Source of the DNA: CAAGNP01 sp045644725
GTDB taxonomy: Bacteria > Bacteroidota > Bacteroidia > Bacteroidales > UBA932
Reading direction: 5' to 3'
Assembly: GCA_045644725.1 (NCBI GenBank)
Contig: JAZRHK010000003.1
Coordinates: forward strand, 1-7,521
DNA: 7,521 nt
In this document: one piece after another, positions 1 through 6,272 of the stretch
How the letters are laid out: each line of letters starts with the position of its first letter
Position numbering within the stretch: position 1 is the first letter of the stretch
Program-made: the position numbers and the translations under genes
The notes under the pieces: model-generated
The model's input: the letters and a program-made list of their open reading frames with translations, nothing else
Databases searched by the model: none
Told to the model about the DNA's origin: nothing

Positions 1-102
1 ATAGCCGAGGTTCTGAAACAGATCCGCGTTGAAGTAAATAACGAGGCTTCACCGGCAATCAAGGAAATAAAGAAAGACATTGAAAACTTGTTCTCAAAGT
101 GA
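1..102 (+). CDS. Duplicate 3' end of the 80-residue protein gene
   Basis: This is the last 33 codons plus TGA (100-102) of the gene at 7272-7514, present again because the window is a circular molecule opened inside that gene. It is not an independent or truncated gene. Confidence 0.9.
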   Translation: MAEVLKQIRVEVNNEASPAIKEIKKDIENLFSK

Positions 103-109
103 GAAATAA
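1..109. repeat. Terminal direct repeat, left copy (circular overlap)
   Basis: These 109 bases are repeated without a mismatch at 7413-7521. A long exact repeat only at the two ends of a contig is the usual mark of a circular molecule assembled with an overlap. The gene that ends in this repeat (TGA at 100-102) is complete when read across the junction at 7272-7514, so the circle would be 7,412 bp. A true linear molecule with terminal redundancy is less likely. Confidence 0.95.
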
Positions 110-150
110 TTCTGAGTTTATGAGACGATGAAGCACGGCAGAGAAGGGAG

Positions 151-516
151 ATGGACGGCTTGCCAGCGGTGAAAACATACCCCAATCAAAAATAGATAGT
201 TATACATAGAGACAAGGTTAGCACGAACAAAGAAGAAGAGTATTATGCTAAGATCAATATCCAATCCGCTCATAAAGCTATGAAGGATATGAACGGCAGG
301 GACGCTGGCGGTTTTCTATTGTGGAGCTATCTTTCCCTCATAGCAGACGGGACGGAGTGGGCGTTGAGTAGTGCTGCGGTTGAGGAAACCTGCGGGATCA
401 AGAAAGACGCTTATGATAGAGCTGTCGCTATGCTGATTGATAAGGGGTATTTAGTCCGGCGTTCCGGCAGCAATGTCTATGACTTCTATCAAACCCCGCA
501 GACAAAAGAGGGTTGA
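151..516 (+). CDS. Winged-helix-like plasmid protein, UAG read as sense
   Basis: Read through one TAG (codon 15, 193-195), this is a 121-residue protein ending in TGA. It resembles helix-turn-helix proteins common on clostridial plasmids and prophages: an N-terminal Y-P-N-Q-K-X-I-V-I-H-R segment with TAG at X, then G-G-F-L-L-W-S-Y-L, A-L-S-S-A-A-V-E-E-T-C-G-I-K-K as a recognition-helix region, and I-D-K-G-Y-L-V-R-R-S-G as the wing. The role is probably DNA binding for replication or gene control; the exact target is unknown. If TAG were a stop, only a fragment from 280 would remain and the conserved N terminus would be lost. ATG 151 follows GAAGGGAG with almost no spacing, so GTG 169 is an alternative start. 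A short frame (128-172) ends in a TGA overlapping that GTG, which may couple them. Confidence 0.75.
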
Positions 517-555
517 AACCACTTTTGAAAAATGGCTTGAAACCACTTTTGAAAA
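513..555 (+). repeat. 24-bp tandem repeat, two copies plus a partial third
   Basis: The 19-mer TTGAAACCACTTTTGAAAA occurs at 513-531 and 537-555 with a 24-bp period, followed by a partial copy starting TTGAGCC. It begins at the stop of the winged-helix gene. In the frame of that gene the repeat unit contains two TGA codons, giving four in a row. It could be iterons bound by the neighbouring DNA-binding protein, or a decayed C-terminal repeat of the protein. Confidence 0.7.
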
Positions 556-607
556 TGGGTTGAGCCTACAAGAATAAAAGTAATAATAAAGGTGTTAGGG
601 ATAATTC

Positions 608-639
608 GGTATTATATCCCCTGTCGGGGATATAATACC
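608..639. other. Perfect 14-bp stem hairpin between two genes
   Basis: GGTATTATATCCCC (608-621) pairs perfectly with GGGGATATAATACC (626-639) around the loop TGTC. There is no T-run on either side, so it is not a classic intrinsic terminator. It may be an RNA processing or stability element, a weak terminator between the winged-helix and nuclease-like genes, or a protein-binding palindrome. Confidence 0.75.
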
Positions 640-671
640 TCATACACACCAGAAGAAAGAGGTTGATAAAA

Positions 672-1172
672 ATGAGAGAGTATGAGAGAGGCGAGGCTCT
701 TGCTAAATAGTGCCTTACAGCAAATGGATTTTAGATAATTGATAGACGCTCAGATCCGGCCTATTGGGAGAAAGATATAGACTTTACCGCAATCAAAGAC
801 GGCAGACAGATAGAGATAGAAGTCAAATGGGACAGCCGGATCCGCAAGAGCGGAGCTATGTTCTTTGAGCTGCTGACAGATATTCAAGGCAATAGACCCG
901 GCTGGGCCAACTATACAGCAGCGGATTTTATTTTCTACGGAGACGCAGAGCAGCAGATCTTTTATATCTTTCCTGTTGGATCTATGCGGTAGTATCTCCA
1001 AGAGCATAAGGGAGAGTATGAGACACGCATAGCAAATGATTATGATAGGCGGACAGGATCCATCAGAAAGCAATCGTTGGGAGCTATTGTTCCTCTTGCT
1101 CGGTTCCGGTAGGCTGTGAGGGTAGAGCTACTGGATATACAGTAGCGATTAGGCCCGAGGGCGGAGGATTGA
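672..1172 (+). CDS. PD-(D/E)XK-like protein with five sense UAG codons
   Basis: From ATG (AGAAAGAGG nine bases upstream) to TGA this reads as 166 residues with five in-frame TAGs, at codons 13, 21, 107, 147 and 158 (708, 732, 990, 1110, 1143). No TAA or TGA interrupts it. Residues 35-54 carry D-I-D-F followed by I-E-I-E-V-K-W-D, the D...E-x-K arrangement of PD-(D/E)XK nuclease-fold proteins. Later segments (M-F-F-E-L-L-T-D, G-W-A-N, A-D-F-I-F-Y-G-D-A, I-F-Y-I-F) match a family of small phage and plasmid proteins that I recall as uncharacterised. It may cut or bind DNA; activity is not shown. The TAG contexts (K-X-C, F-X-I, R-X-Y, R-X-A, Q-X-R) suit Gln. Trp, CAA and CGA codons, which decay would also have hit, are intact. 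Its stop overlaps the promoter of rep. Confidence 0.8.
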
Positions 1173-1197
1173 CAGGGAGAGCAGCTGCTCCTATAAT
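1169..1197 (+). promoter_or_regulatory. Consensus sigma-A promoter for rep, with palindrome in spacer
   Basis: TTGACA (1169-1174), a 17-bp spacer and TATAAT (1192-1197) match the consensus exactly. The spacer contains the perfect 12-bp palindrome GAGCAGCTGCTC (1179-1190), a likely repressor site. The -35 box overlaps the TGA stop of the upstream gene. Transcription would start near 1204, giving a leader of about 110 nt before Rep. Confidence 0.88.
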
Positions 1198-1255
1198 AGT
1201 GGCTGAAAAGGTGGAAAAACCATATTGATAATATAACGCCCAGAAGGGGGAAGAT

Positions 1256-1297
1256 GGCCGAGATCAGGGCGTCAGCCCGTTGCTCGGCCCCCGGGCC
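1256..1297 (+). promoter_or_regulatory. Structured rep leader with two competing hairpins
   Basis: GGCCGAG (1256-1262) pairs with CTCGGCC (1283-1289), and GGGC/GCCC pair inside it, making a two-part stem. The 3' arm also lies in a second possible hairpin, GGCCC/GGGCC at 1286-1297, so the two cannot form fully together. This sits just ahead of the ribosome site GGAGGTG (1301-1307). It may control Rep translation or copy number by attenuation; that function is inferred from position. Confidence 0.6.
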
Positions 1298-1314
1298 TGC
1301 GGAGGTGTGCTGCT

Positions 1315-2727
1315 ATGGATAATGCTTTGACGCAATGGCTGGAATTATACTTTGATGAGGTGGATCCTCGGGAGTTTTATCGGGAGATATTTCCTACTGG
1401 AGAGCTGGAGGCAAAGGGAGAATATACAACGGGGAAATATACGGGAATTATTGTAGCAATCACAGATGATAGAAAAAGGGATGGCAGGAGGAAGGTTTAT
1501 CGCTATACTCTGACGGATGAGCTGGACGCGGTGGATCAGGCTACTGGATCTGATGATTTTTGTTTGTGCTCCCCGTTGAGTTATGCTGGAAAGAGTCGGA
1601 CGGCGGAAAATGCCAGGATGTTGTATGCTATTGCTGTTGATGTAGATAAGGTGAGGATCCAGAGGGGCAGACCTGTCGGATTGGAGAGCCTGTGGGAGCG
1701 GCACATTGAGGAAGTGGAGCGGATCCCTAAGCCGACATTCATAGTCAGCAGCGGAACCGGCCTCCATCTCTATTATGTGCTGGATCATCCGCTGCCCCTG
1801 TTCCATAATATTGCCTATGAGCTTCAAGAATATAAGCGTGAGCTGACGCGGCTTATCTGGCACGAAAGCATTGTAGATATTAGAAGTGTGGCTGATATTC
1901 AGCAGGAAGGGATATATCAGGGCTTTCGTATGCCGGGAACCATCACAAAGAAGGGGAGCAGGGCCAGAGCTTTCCGAACGGGAGAACGGGTTTCTATGGA
2001 CTATCTGAATGGCTTTGTCTCTGCTGCTTATAAGGCCAAGCGTGCCGCAGAAGTGAAGCCAAGAGGAAAGATCAAGCTCTCTGAGGCTGCTGAGAAATAT
2101 CCAGAGTGGTATGAGCGGCGAATTGTGAAAGGTGAAAAGCGTGGTGTTTGGGCTGTCAATCGTAGTCTCTATGAGTGGTGGAAGCAGAAGATTTTAGACG
2201 GAGCCACGGTGGGACACAGATATTATTGTATGATGATGTTGGCTATTTACGCTCAGAAATGTAGCCATTACAGCGAAAAGCATAACCCTAACCCTGTGAG
2301 CCGGGAAGAGCTGGAGAAGGATTGCTTTGAGCTGCTGGATTATATGGAGAAATTGACGGTGAGCGATGATAACCACTTCGGATCCGATGATATATTGGAT
2401 GCTCTGGAAGCCTTTGAAGAGCGTTGGATAACCTATCCTCGGGAGGCTATTGAGTATCGGACTGCCATATCTATTCCGGCGAACAAGAGAAACGGACAGA
2501 GCCAAGCGGATCACTTGGAAGAAGCCAGACTTCTCCGGGATCTGAGAGCTAAGAGAAGGGGCGAAAAATGGGACGCTCATAGCGGTAGAAAGTCAAAGCT
2601 GGAAGAGGTTCAGCAATGGCGGAAAGAGAATCCAGAGGGCCGCAAGGTTGATTGTATAAAGGCCTTGGGGTTAGATAAAAAGACAGTTTATAAGCATTGG
2701 GATAATAAAGAGAGCAGCCAGTCTTAG
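1315..2727 (+). CDS. rep: Primase-type plasmid replication protein (Rep)
   Basis: This 470-residue protein has hallmarks of the archaeo-eukaryotic primase/PrimPol-like Rep family on Gram-positive plasmids. A-V-D-V-D at 107-111 supplies metal-binding acidic residues, S-G-T-G-L-H-L-Y-Y-V-L at 146-156 supplies the conserved His motif, and F-R-M-P-G-T at 204-209 is the usual third signature. The C terminus (about 430-465) looks like a helix-turn-helix (C-I-K-A-L-G-L-D-K-K-T-V-Y) that could bind the origin. It probably initiates replication by priming DNA synthesis. ATG 1315 is preceded by GGAGGTG. It has 14 Gln codons and no internal TAG, but its stop is TAG (2725-2727). If UAG is decoded, it extends seven residues to TGA at 2746-2748. 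The product call is firm by motif; the precise Rep class is not. Confidence 0.85.
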   Translation: MDNALTQWLELYFDEVDPREFYREIFPTGELEAKGEYTTGKYTGIIVAITDDRKRDGRRKVYRYTLTDELDAVDQATGSDDFCLCSPLSYAGKSRTAENARMLYAIAVDVDKVRIQRGRPVGLESLWERHIEEVERIPKPTFIVSSGTGLHLYYVLDHPLPLFHNIAYELQEYKRELTRLIWHESIVDIRSVADIQQEGIYQGFRMPGTITKKGSRARAFRTGERVSMDYLNGFVSAAYKAKRAAEVKPRGKIKLSEAAEKYPEWYERRIVKGEKRGVWAVNRSLYEWWKQKILDGATVGHRYYCMMMLAIYAQKCSHYSEKHNPNPVSREELEKDCFELLDYMEKLTVSDDNHFGSDDILDALEAFEERWITYPREAIEYRTAISIPANKRNGQSQADHLEEARLLRDLRAKRRGEKWDAHSGRKSKLEEVQQWRKENPEGRKVDCIKALGLDKKTVYKHWDNKESSQS

Positions 2728-2742
2728 CTGTCTGGCTGCTCT
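2711..2742. terminator. Bidirectional terminator-like hairpin between convergent genes
   Basis: AGAGCAGCCAG (2711-2721) pairs perfectly with CTGGCTGCTCT (2732-2742) around a 10-base loop. The loop contains the TAG stop of Rep on plus and the TAA stop of the facing gene on minus, sharing bases 2725-2726. T-runs are short on both sides, so termination may be partial. Confidence 0.6.
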
Positions 2743-3263
2743 TGGTGAGATGGCTGCTGCTTAGATCCGAAAAAGGATCTGATGCGTTGCCCGAGGGGGA
2801 GTTTAGGCTGAGGCGGCGGAGGTAGGAGGGCTTGCTTTTCGTTTTTCTCTTGTGTGAGAAGATAAAGCAAATTGCTATTTTGTAGGAAGAGGGCCTTTCT
2901 TTCCTGCTCTTTATCATCAAGGGAAGCTGTGAGCCGGGCTATTTCGCGTTCTAAGGCGGCTATCTGGGTGAGAAGCTCCTTCTCCCGGTCCGCCCAGACG
3001 GGCGGCTCTGAGGGCTGTTCTGAGGCTTCTATGGGCTTTCCTTCGGTGGCTGCTGCTGGATCCTGCTGCGGCTGCTGCTCTGGTTCTATCCCACGATAAT
3101 CAAGGAGCCAAGCCAGAACGGCCTCAGAATAACGGAATCCATTGCCCTTTTTCTGCTTGTTTTTCTCTACCAACTCTCTAAATTCTTCGTTTTCGCGGGT
3201 TAAACGGTAGAAAGTTTGTTGAGAAATGTTAGCTTTTTCGCAGAGAGTTTTGATATTATACAT
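2724..3263 (-). CDS. HTH plus coiled-coil plasmid DNA-binding protein
   Basis: This 179-residue protein starts with a helix-turn-helix (I-K-T-L-C-E-K-A-N-I-S-Q-Q-T-F-Y-R at 4-20), as in MerR-like and DUF536-like plasmid proteins. A Pro/Gln/Glu-rich linker covers about 58-88, and a long coiled coil follows at about 90-145 (repeated L/I heptads with E, R and K). The tail is basic and Pro-rich with P-L-G-Q-R-I-R-S-F-F. This layout is typical of plasmid maintenance or copy-control proteins such as KfrA-like and DUF536 proteins that sit beside rep. ATG 3263 has GAGGTG seven bases upstream. It has 19 Gln codons, none TAG, and ends in TAA. The function in stability or repression of rep is inferred from architecture and position. 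Confidence 0.78.
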   Translation of the reverse strand: MYNIKTLCEKANISQQTFYRLTRENEEFRELVEKNKQKKGNGFRYSEAVLAWLLDYRGIEPEQQPQQDPAAATEGKPIEASEQPSEPPVWADREKELLTQIAALEREIARLTASLDDKEQERKALFLQNSNLLYLLTQEKNEKQALLPPPPQPKLPLGQRIRSFFGSKQQPSHQEQPDS

Positions 3264-3338
3264 CTATCACACCTCTAATCTGTTGGAGTATTGGTAGAGA
3301 ATGGTATAACATTGCTATATCTGGGAGAGATTTGATAG

Positions 3339-3375
3339 AAAAATCCCTACCGTGATAATACCACGATAGGGATTT
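3339..3375 (-). terminator. Rho-independent terminator of the recombinase gene
   Basis: On the minus strand a 14-bp stem (3362-3375 with 3341-3354, one mismatch) is followed by a T-run (plus-strand A-run at 3339-3343). It lies just past the recombinase stop at 3381. The same A-rich end contains a TTTGATAG motif (3331-3338). Confidence 0.82.
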
Positions 3376-3380
3376 GGTAG

Positions 3381-4100
3381 TCAAGTGTTATCACTTTCCT
3401 CTTTCATTTCTCTCTTGTATTTATAATAGGTGTTGTTAGCTATGCCGATCAGCTTCATAACCTCTTTGTCGGTGAGCGTTCCGTCAAAGTCTTTGCTATA
3501 CTTGCGGATCTGCTCCTTAGCTGCTGCGGCTTTCTTGATGTTGAGCTTGCGTCCGGGGACGGCTCCAATCTGCTTGCCGGAGAGGCGGGCTGTTTCAATT
3601 CCTTCACGGGTTCTCTGGTGTAGATCCTCAACCTCTTTCTCTGCCTGTTGGAAAGCGAGGAAGATTTGACGCTCTGCCAGCTTCATCGTATAGCGGTTGA
3701 TTGCCTCTGTGATGGCGTTTATCAGATCATTGGTGGCGGTGTCGCCGCAGTCAATGGAGGCGGAGAGGTGCCGTTCCATTGAGGCTCGATAAGTCTCTGT
3801 GTTGATGTGCGGCTCTTTGAGGAACACCAGCTCAACACCACGGGCGAACAGCTCTTGATAGATCTGGAAGCCTTCCTCAGCGTTGCGGCTCATACGGGAG
3901 ACGCTATCAAACACAATGCGGGTGGAGCTGTCAGCGGCAGCTATCAGGGCCTCAAACTTCTTGCGACCTTCTACCTTTGTGCCGGTATAGGCTTCGCTGA
4001 TGAAGATAGCATCAGGATAAGCGGCGAGGATGTTTCGCTCTTGTCTATCAATGTTCTGCTCCTTGCGGGAGATGCGTCCGTATCCATAGGTTTTCTTCAC
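3381..4100 (-). CDS. Serine recombinase (resolvase/invertase family)
   Basis: From GTG this is 239 residues. Y-G-Y-G-R-I-S at 5-11 carries the nucleophile Ser11 and Arg9, and V-S-R-M-S-R at 67-72 gives the active-site arginines 69 and 72. The Asp that usually precedes the first of these is Ser68, as I recall from many clostridial homologues. Then come the long E-helix region, R-E-G-I-E-T-A-R-L-S-G-K-Q-I-G, and a C-terminal helix-turn-helix (D-K-E-V-M-K-L-I-G-I-A-N-N-T-Y). It likely resolves plasmid multimers or inverts DNA at the repeats just upstream. GTG 4100 is chosen because AGAGAGG lies about eight bases before it; a TTG at 4124 is less likely because it falls inside the repeat. The gene ends in TGA and has 10 Gln codons, none TAG. 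Confidence 0.9.
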   Translation of the reverse strand: MKKTYGYGRISRKEQNIDRQERNILAAYPDAIFISEAYTGTKVEGRKKFEALIAAADSSTRIVFDSVSRMSRNAEEGFQIYQELFARGVELVFLKEPHINTETYRASMERHLSASIDCGDTATNDLINAITEAINRYTMKLAERQIFLAFQQAEKEVEDLHQRTREGIETARLSGKQIGAVPGRKLNIKKAAAAKEQIRKYSKDFDGTLTDKEVMKLIGIANNTYYKYKREMKEESDNT

Positions 4101-4117
4101 GGTGAGGCCCTCTCTTT

Positions 4118-4222
4118 CTATCAAATCTGAGGTTCGTTAGATTTGATAGTCTTAGTATATACCATTTTCCCCGGTTTGTCAAGCACTTTTGATAGAAAAA
4201 TAATATACCTCAGATTTGATAG
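4118..4222. repeat. Candidate res/operator region with four TTTGATAG motifs
   Basis: CTATCAAA at 4118-4125 and TTTGATAG at 4142-4149, 4188-4195 and 4215-4222 surround the recombinase promoter. The first two form an 11-bp inverted repeat in a 32-bp dyad (4118-4149). The outer pair is a perfect 15-bp inverted repeat (4118-4132 and 4208-4222). A region of about 105 bp with several motif pairs directly upstream of the gene is the usual layout of a resolvase res site, where binding also represses the promoter. Confidence 0.7.
4154..4182 (-). promoter_or_regulatory. Sigma-A promoter of the recombinase
   Basis: On the minus strand TTGACA (4177-4182), a 17-bp spacer and TATACT (4154-4159) form a near-perfect promoter. 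It is bracketed by TTTGATAG motifs on both sides, so occupancy of those sites should block it. Confidence 0.88.
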
Positions 4223-4225
4223 AGA

Positions 4226-5290
4226 TTATGGGGAACATTCTCCGCAGGGTTTATAGCCTTTCTCTATTGCCTCTGTGCGAGAGGATAGTGGGATCTTGTT
4301 TTTTTCCTTCATTCCCTCAACGGATAAACAGTCGGGATAATGAAAGACTTTGCTATTCTTGTTGCCAATATAAGAAGTGCCTGGGCTTTCCTCTCTTGGA
4401 TCCTCAACAGGATCTATTGAGGGTTTGTTTCCTGTGGTAAAAGAAAGGACTTCTCCATCAGAAGAAATGATGATGGTTCCTTCTTGATCTGTTCTCAGGA
4501 ATGGAATGGAGAGCAGCTGGAGACGGGAAAGGATTTCTTCGTGAGGATGCCCGTAGGAATTATCTTTCCCACAGCTGATAATCGTATAGTCTGGCTGGAC
4601 TGCTTTGAGAAAAGCATAACTGGAGCTGCTGGAGCTGCCGTGGTGTCCTGCGTGGAGAACATCGGAGCGGAGAGCATCACCGGCATACAAAACGGCAGCA
4701 TATTCGCTATCGGTTTCAGCATCGCCCGAGAAAAGGAATGTGGATCCGCCGTAGGTTAGTTTGACGATCAGAGAAAGGTTGTTTATCTGGCTGCTGGTAT
4801 AGGACGATATATCTTCCATACAACTGCCGGAAAGAAACTCAATAGAGAGCTTGCCTAATTGGAATGTGTCTCCGGCAGCAGGAAGCGAAAAATCAAGGCC
4901 TTGCTGAGTAGCGTATTTTACAAGCGAACGAAACTCGCGGCTATCATACGATAGAGAACCAGCAGCGTTATACATAGGAATGGCGGAATAGATCTTCCCA
5001 ACAGAACAGGCATTGAACGCAGCGGAAAGTCCGCCGATATGATCGGCGTGAGGATGTGTGGCTATAATAATGTCTATATGTTCCAGCTGGAGTGTGTTTC
5101 GCAAGTAGCTGAAAAGGAATTGAGAGCTGCTGCTTTCGCCTCCATCTATTAAAATGGTGAAATCATCTGCGAGGATGATTGTAGCGTCAGCGTTTCCTAC
5201 ATCCAGATAATGAATCTCTATATCTGCCGAGGCCGATATAGGAAAAAGAAGCATAAGAAAAAGGAGAAAGAGCATTAGGATCCGTCTCAT
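4226..5290 (-). CDS. Exported ComEC-like metallo-beta-lactamase-fold hydrolase with Ada-type tail
   Basis: This 354-residue protein begins with a signal peptide (residues 1-22, ending S-A-S-A-D), so it should act outside the membrane. The hydrolase domain follows: H-Y-L-D-V-G-N-A-D-A at 27-36, the zinc motif H-P-H-A-D-H at 79-84, S-G-D-A-E at 188-192, H-A-G-H-H-G-S at 213-219 and G-H-P-H at 247-250. This is the pattern of ComEC/Rec2-type MBL domains, which hydrolyse phosphodiester bonds. After an acidic linker, residues 316-354 carry F-H-Y-P-D-C and K-P-C-G-E-C, a zinc module like that of Ada. All core ligands are present. ATG 5290 has AGGAGG eight bases upstream. It follows the 155-residue gene by 27 bp and is likely cotranscribed with it. 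The substrate (extracellular DNA, for example) is unproven. Confidence 0.88.
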   Translation of the reverse strand: MRRILMLFLLFLMLLFPISASADIEIHYLDVGNADATIILADDFTILIDGGESSSSQFLFSYLRNTLQLEHIDIIIATHPHADHIGGLSAAFNACSVGKIYSAIPMYNAAGSLSYDSREFRSLVKYATQQGLDFSLPAAGDTFQLGKLSIEFLSGSCMEDISSYTSSQINNLSLIVKLTYGGSTFLFSGDAETDSEYAAVLYAGDALRSDVLHAGHHGSSSSSSYAFLKAVQPDYTIISCGKDNSYGHPHEEILSRLQLLSIPFLRTDQEGTIIISSDGEVLSFTTGNKPSIDPVEDPREESPGTSYIGNKNSKVFHYPDCLSVEGMKEKNKIPLSSRTEAIEKGYKPCGECSP

Positions 5291-5317
5291 AATGCTTTCC
5301 TCCTTTGGCGTGATTGC

Positions 5318-5785
5318 TTAGGGATGACAGTTTCCGCACGGAGAATAGCCCTTCTGAAGCAGCTCCTCTCTTGTGCCGGTGAAGGAACCTCTATTAGAGT
5401 CTTTGATCTTCTTAGCACTGGAACAGGAAGGGTAGTGGAATTTCTTCGTGCTGGTATTGAGTGTATAGGTTTGCTCTACTTTCTTGGTAGGAGCAGCAGT
5501 AGGCTTTTCGGTGGGTGTAGCCGTAGGTTTGGGAGTTGCGGTAGGAGCCTCTGTGGGAGCTTCTGTGGGGGCCTCTGTGATAATAGTAGCCACGGTAGCA
5601 GTAGGCTCTGCTGTCTCTATGGAGACGGGAGAAGTGGCTTCTACAATCGCTGTAGGAGCTGCGGTGGTTGTGGGTGTGGTATCTGTTTTATCATCTCCGC
5701 CGCTGCCGATCAGACCCAGAATCACAAAGATAATAATAATGGGTAATAGGCAGCCGGACTTCTTCTTAGTCTTGCGTTTTGCCAA
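5318..5785 (-). CDS. Membrane-anchored Thr/Pro-stalk protein with Ada-type zinc module
   Basis: A 155-residue protein from a TTG start. A Lys/Arg-rich start (A-K-R-K-T-K-K-K) is followed by a hydrophobic segment at 12-27 that should anchor it with the C terminus outside. Residues 31-103 are a Thr/Pro/Ala/Glu-rich stalk with T-E-A-P and P-T-A-T repeats. The end (116-155) has F-H-Y-P-S-C and S-P-C-G-N-C, the same zinc-binding module as in the hydrolase encoded 27 bp downstream. The two probably form one operon and may work together at the cell surface, through a shared partner of that module. No catalytic motif is visible. TTG is used because no ATG or GTG fits; AGGAAAGG lies about 12 bases ahead. 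It ends in TAA. Confidence 0.78.
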   Translation of the reverse strand: MAKRKTKKKSGCLLPIIIIFVILGLIGSGGDDKTDTTPTTTAAPTAIVEATSPVSIETAEPTATVATIITEAPTEAPTEAPTATPKPTATPTEKPTAAPTKKVEQTYTLNTSTKKFHYPSCSSAKKIKDSNRGSFTGTREELLQKGYSPCGNCHP

Positions 5786-5804
5786 GGTGAAACACTACCT
5801 TTCC

Positions 5805-5828
5805 TAAGCCCTTATATAAGCCCTTATA
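5805..5828. repeat. 12-bp tandem direct repeat upstream of the exported-protein operon
   Basis: TAAGCCCTTATA occurs twice back to back (5805-5816 and 5817-5828). On the minus strand it gives repeated TATAAGGGC, which could supply a -10 box or an operator for the operon, but no good -35 box is spaced correctly. Confidence 0.55.
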
Positions 5829-5843
5829 TGAGGGAGAAACGGC

Positions 5844-5864
5844 AAAAAGGGCGGCGAACCGCCC
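5844..5864 (-). terminator. Rho-independent terminator after the 106-residue gene
   Basis: On the minus strand GGGCGG-TTCG-CCGCCC (5864 to 5849) is followed by five Ts (5848-5844). The six-pair GC stem with a stable TTCG loop is a classic terminator, 27 bases past the stop at 5891. It should separate this gene from the exported-protein operon downstream. Confidence 0.93.
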
Positions 5865-5890
5865 TCGTCGCCGGAGTTATCGGCGGAGTA

Positions 5891-6211
5891 TTATTCAACA
5901 TCCCAATCAGCGAACAGCTTCATACGCTTAGAGAGTTCGCCAGAGGCAGGGAAATACCTTTTATAGAATTCCTTTTTGATGATGAGGAAGGGGCGAACCT
6001 CTTTCTTCGCAACCTCGTTGCCGTCCTCGTCCTTCACCATAACAGGCTGCTGGTTTTCACCCAGAACGGGGACTTCATCAACGCAGAAATGATAGAACCA
6101 AGACTTATCTTCCGGCTTGTAAGTCTCAACATACATCATACAATCTTCCAGCGTGATGCTCTTCTTATCCAGAAGGAATTTCTTCATCAGGACAGTTTTC
6201 TTTTCAGACAT
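5891..6211 (-). CDS. Unknown 106-residue protein
   Basis: I do not recognise this protein. It is soluble, has no signal peptide or membrane segment, and is rich in Lys, Glu, Asp and aromatic residues, with K-K-E-V-R-P-F-L-I-I-K-K-E-F-Y-K-R-Y-F near the C terminus and a final D-W-D-V-E. ATG 6211 follows AGGAG by nine bases, and the gene ends in TAA just before a strong terminator, so it is a single-gene unit. Its promoter (6273-6301) carries a CTATCAAA motif in the spacer, which ties its expression to the same factor as the recombinase. A regulator or small plasmid-maintenance protein would fit, but nothing in the sequence settles this. Confidence 0.75.
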   Translation of the reverse strand: MSEKKTVLMKKFLLDKKSITLEDCMMYVETYKPEDKSWFYHFCVDEVPVLGENQQPVMVKDEDGNEVAKKEVRPFLIIKKEFYKRYFPASGELSKRMKLFADWDVE

Positions 6212-6272
6212 AGAGAAACGCTCCTTTCGTGTGTATCTATTGAGAAAAAGATAGATACAACTTCACATATAC

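Noticed and set aside
100..151. Fusion of the 80-residue and winged-helix genes through TGA
   Set aside because: They are in the same frame, but two TGAs separate them and TGA is clearly a stop elsewhere; the shared frame is probably chance.
750..1073. 107-codon minus-strand open frame
   Set aside because: It lies opposite the nuclease-like gene, which has recognisable motifs; it appears long only because that gene is usually split at TAG.
672..1172. Nuclease-like gene as a pseudogene with five stops
   Set aside because: All five internal stops are TAG, the frame has no indel, conserved blocks are intact, and three neighbouring genes show the same TAG-only pattern.
1345..1863. 172-codon minus-strand open frame
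   Set aside because: It is antisense to the motif-bearing part of Rep and has no ribosome site or family resemblance.
3270..3290. CTCTAAT as a possible CUA anticodon loop
   Set aside because: Flanking bases do not form an anticodon stem and no acceptor or T-arm pairs surround it.
3278..3306. Plus-strand promoter TTGGAG...TATAAC
   Set aside because: Only moderate match, and it would transcribe antisense into the recombinase terminator with no gene to drive.
5324..5746. Long plus-strand open frames opposite the Thr/Pro-rich protein
   Set aside because: They are the complement of repeated Thr/Pro/Ala codons, giving Gly/Val/Ser/Cys-rich nonsense without a ribosome site.
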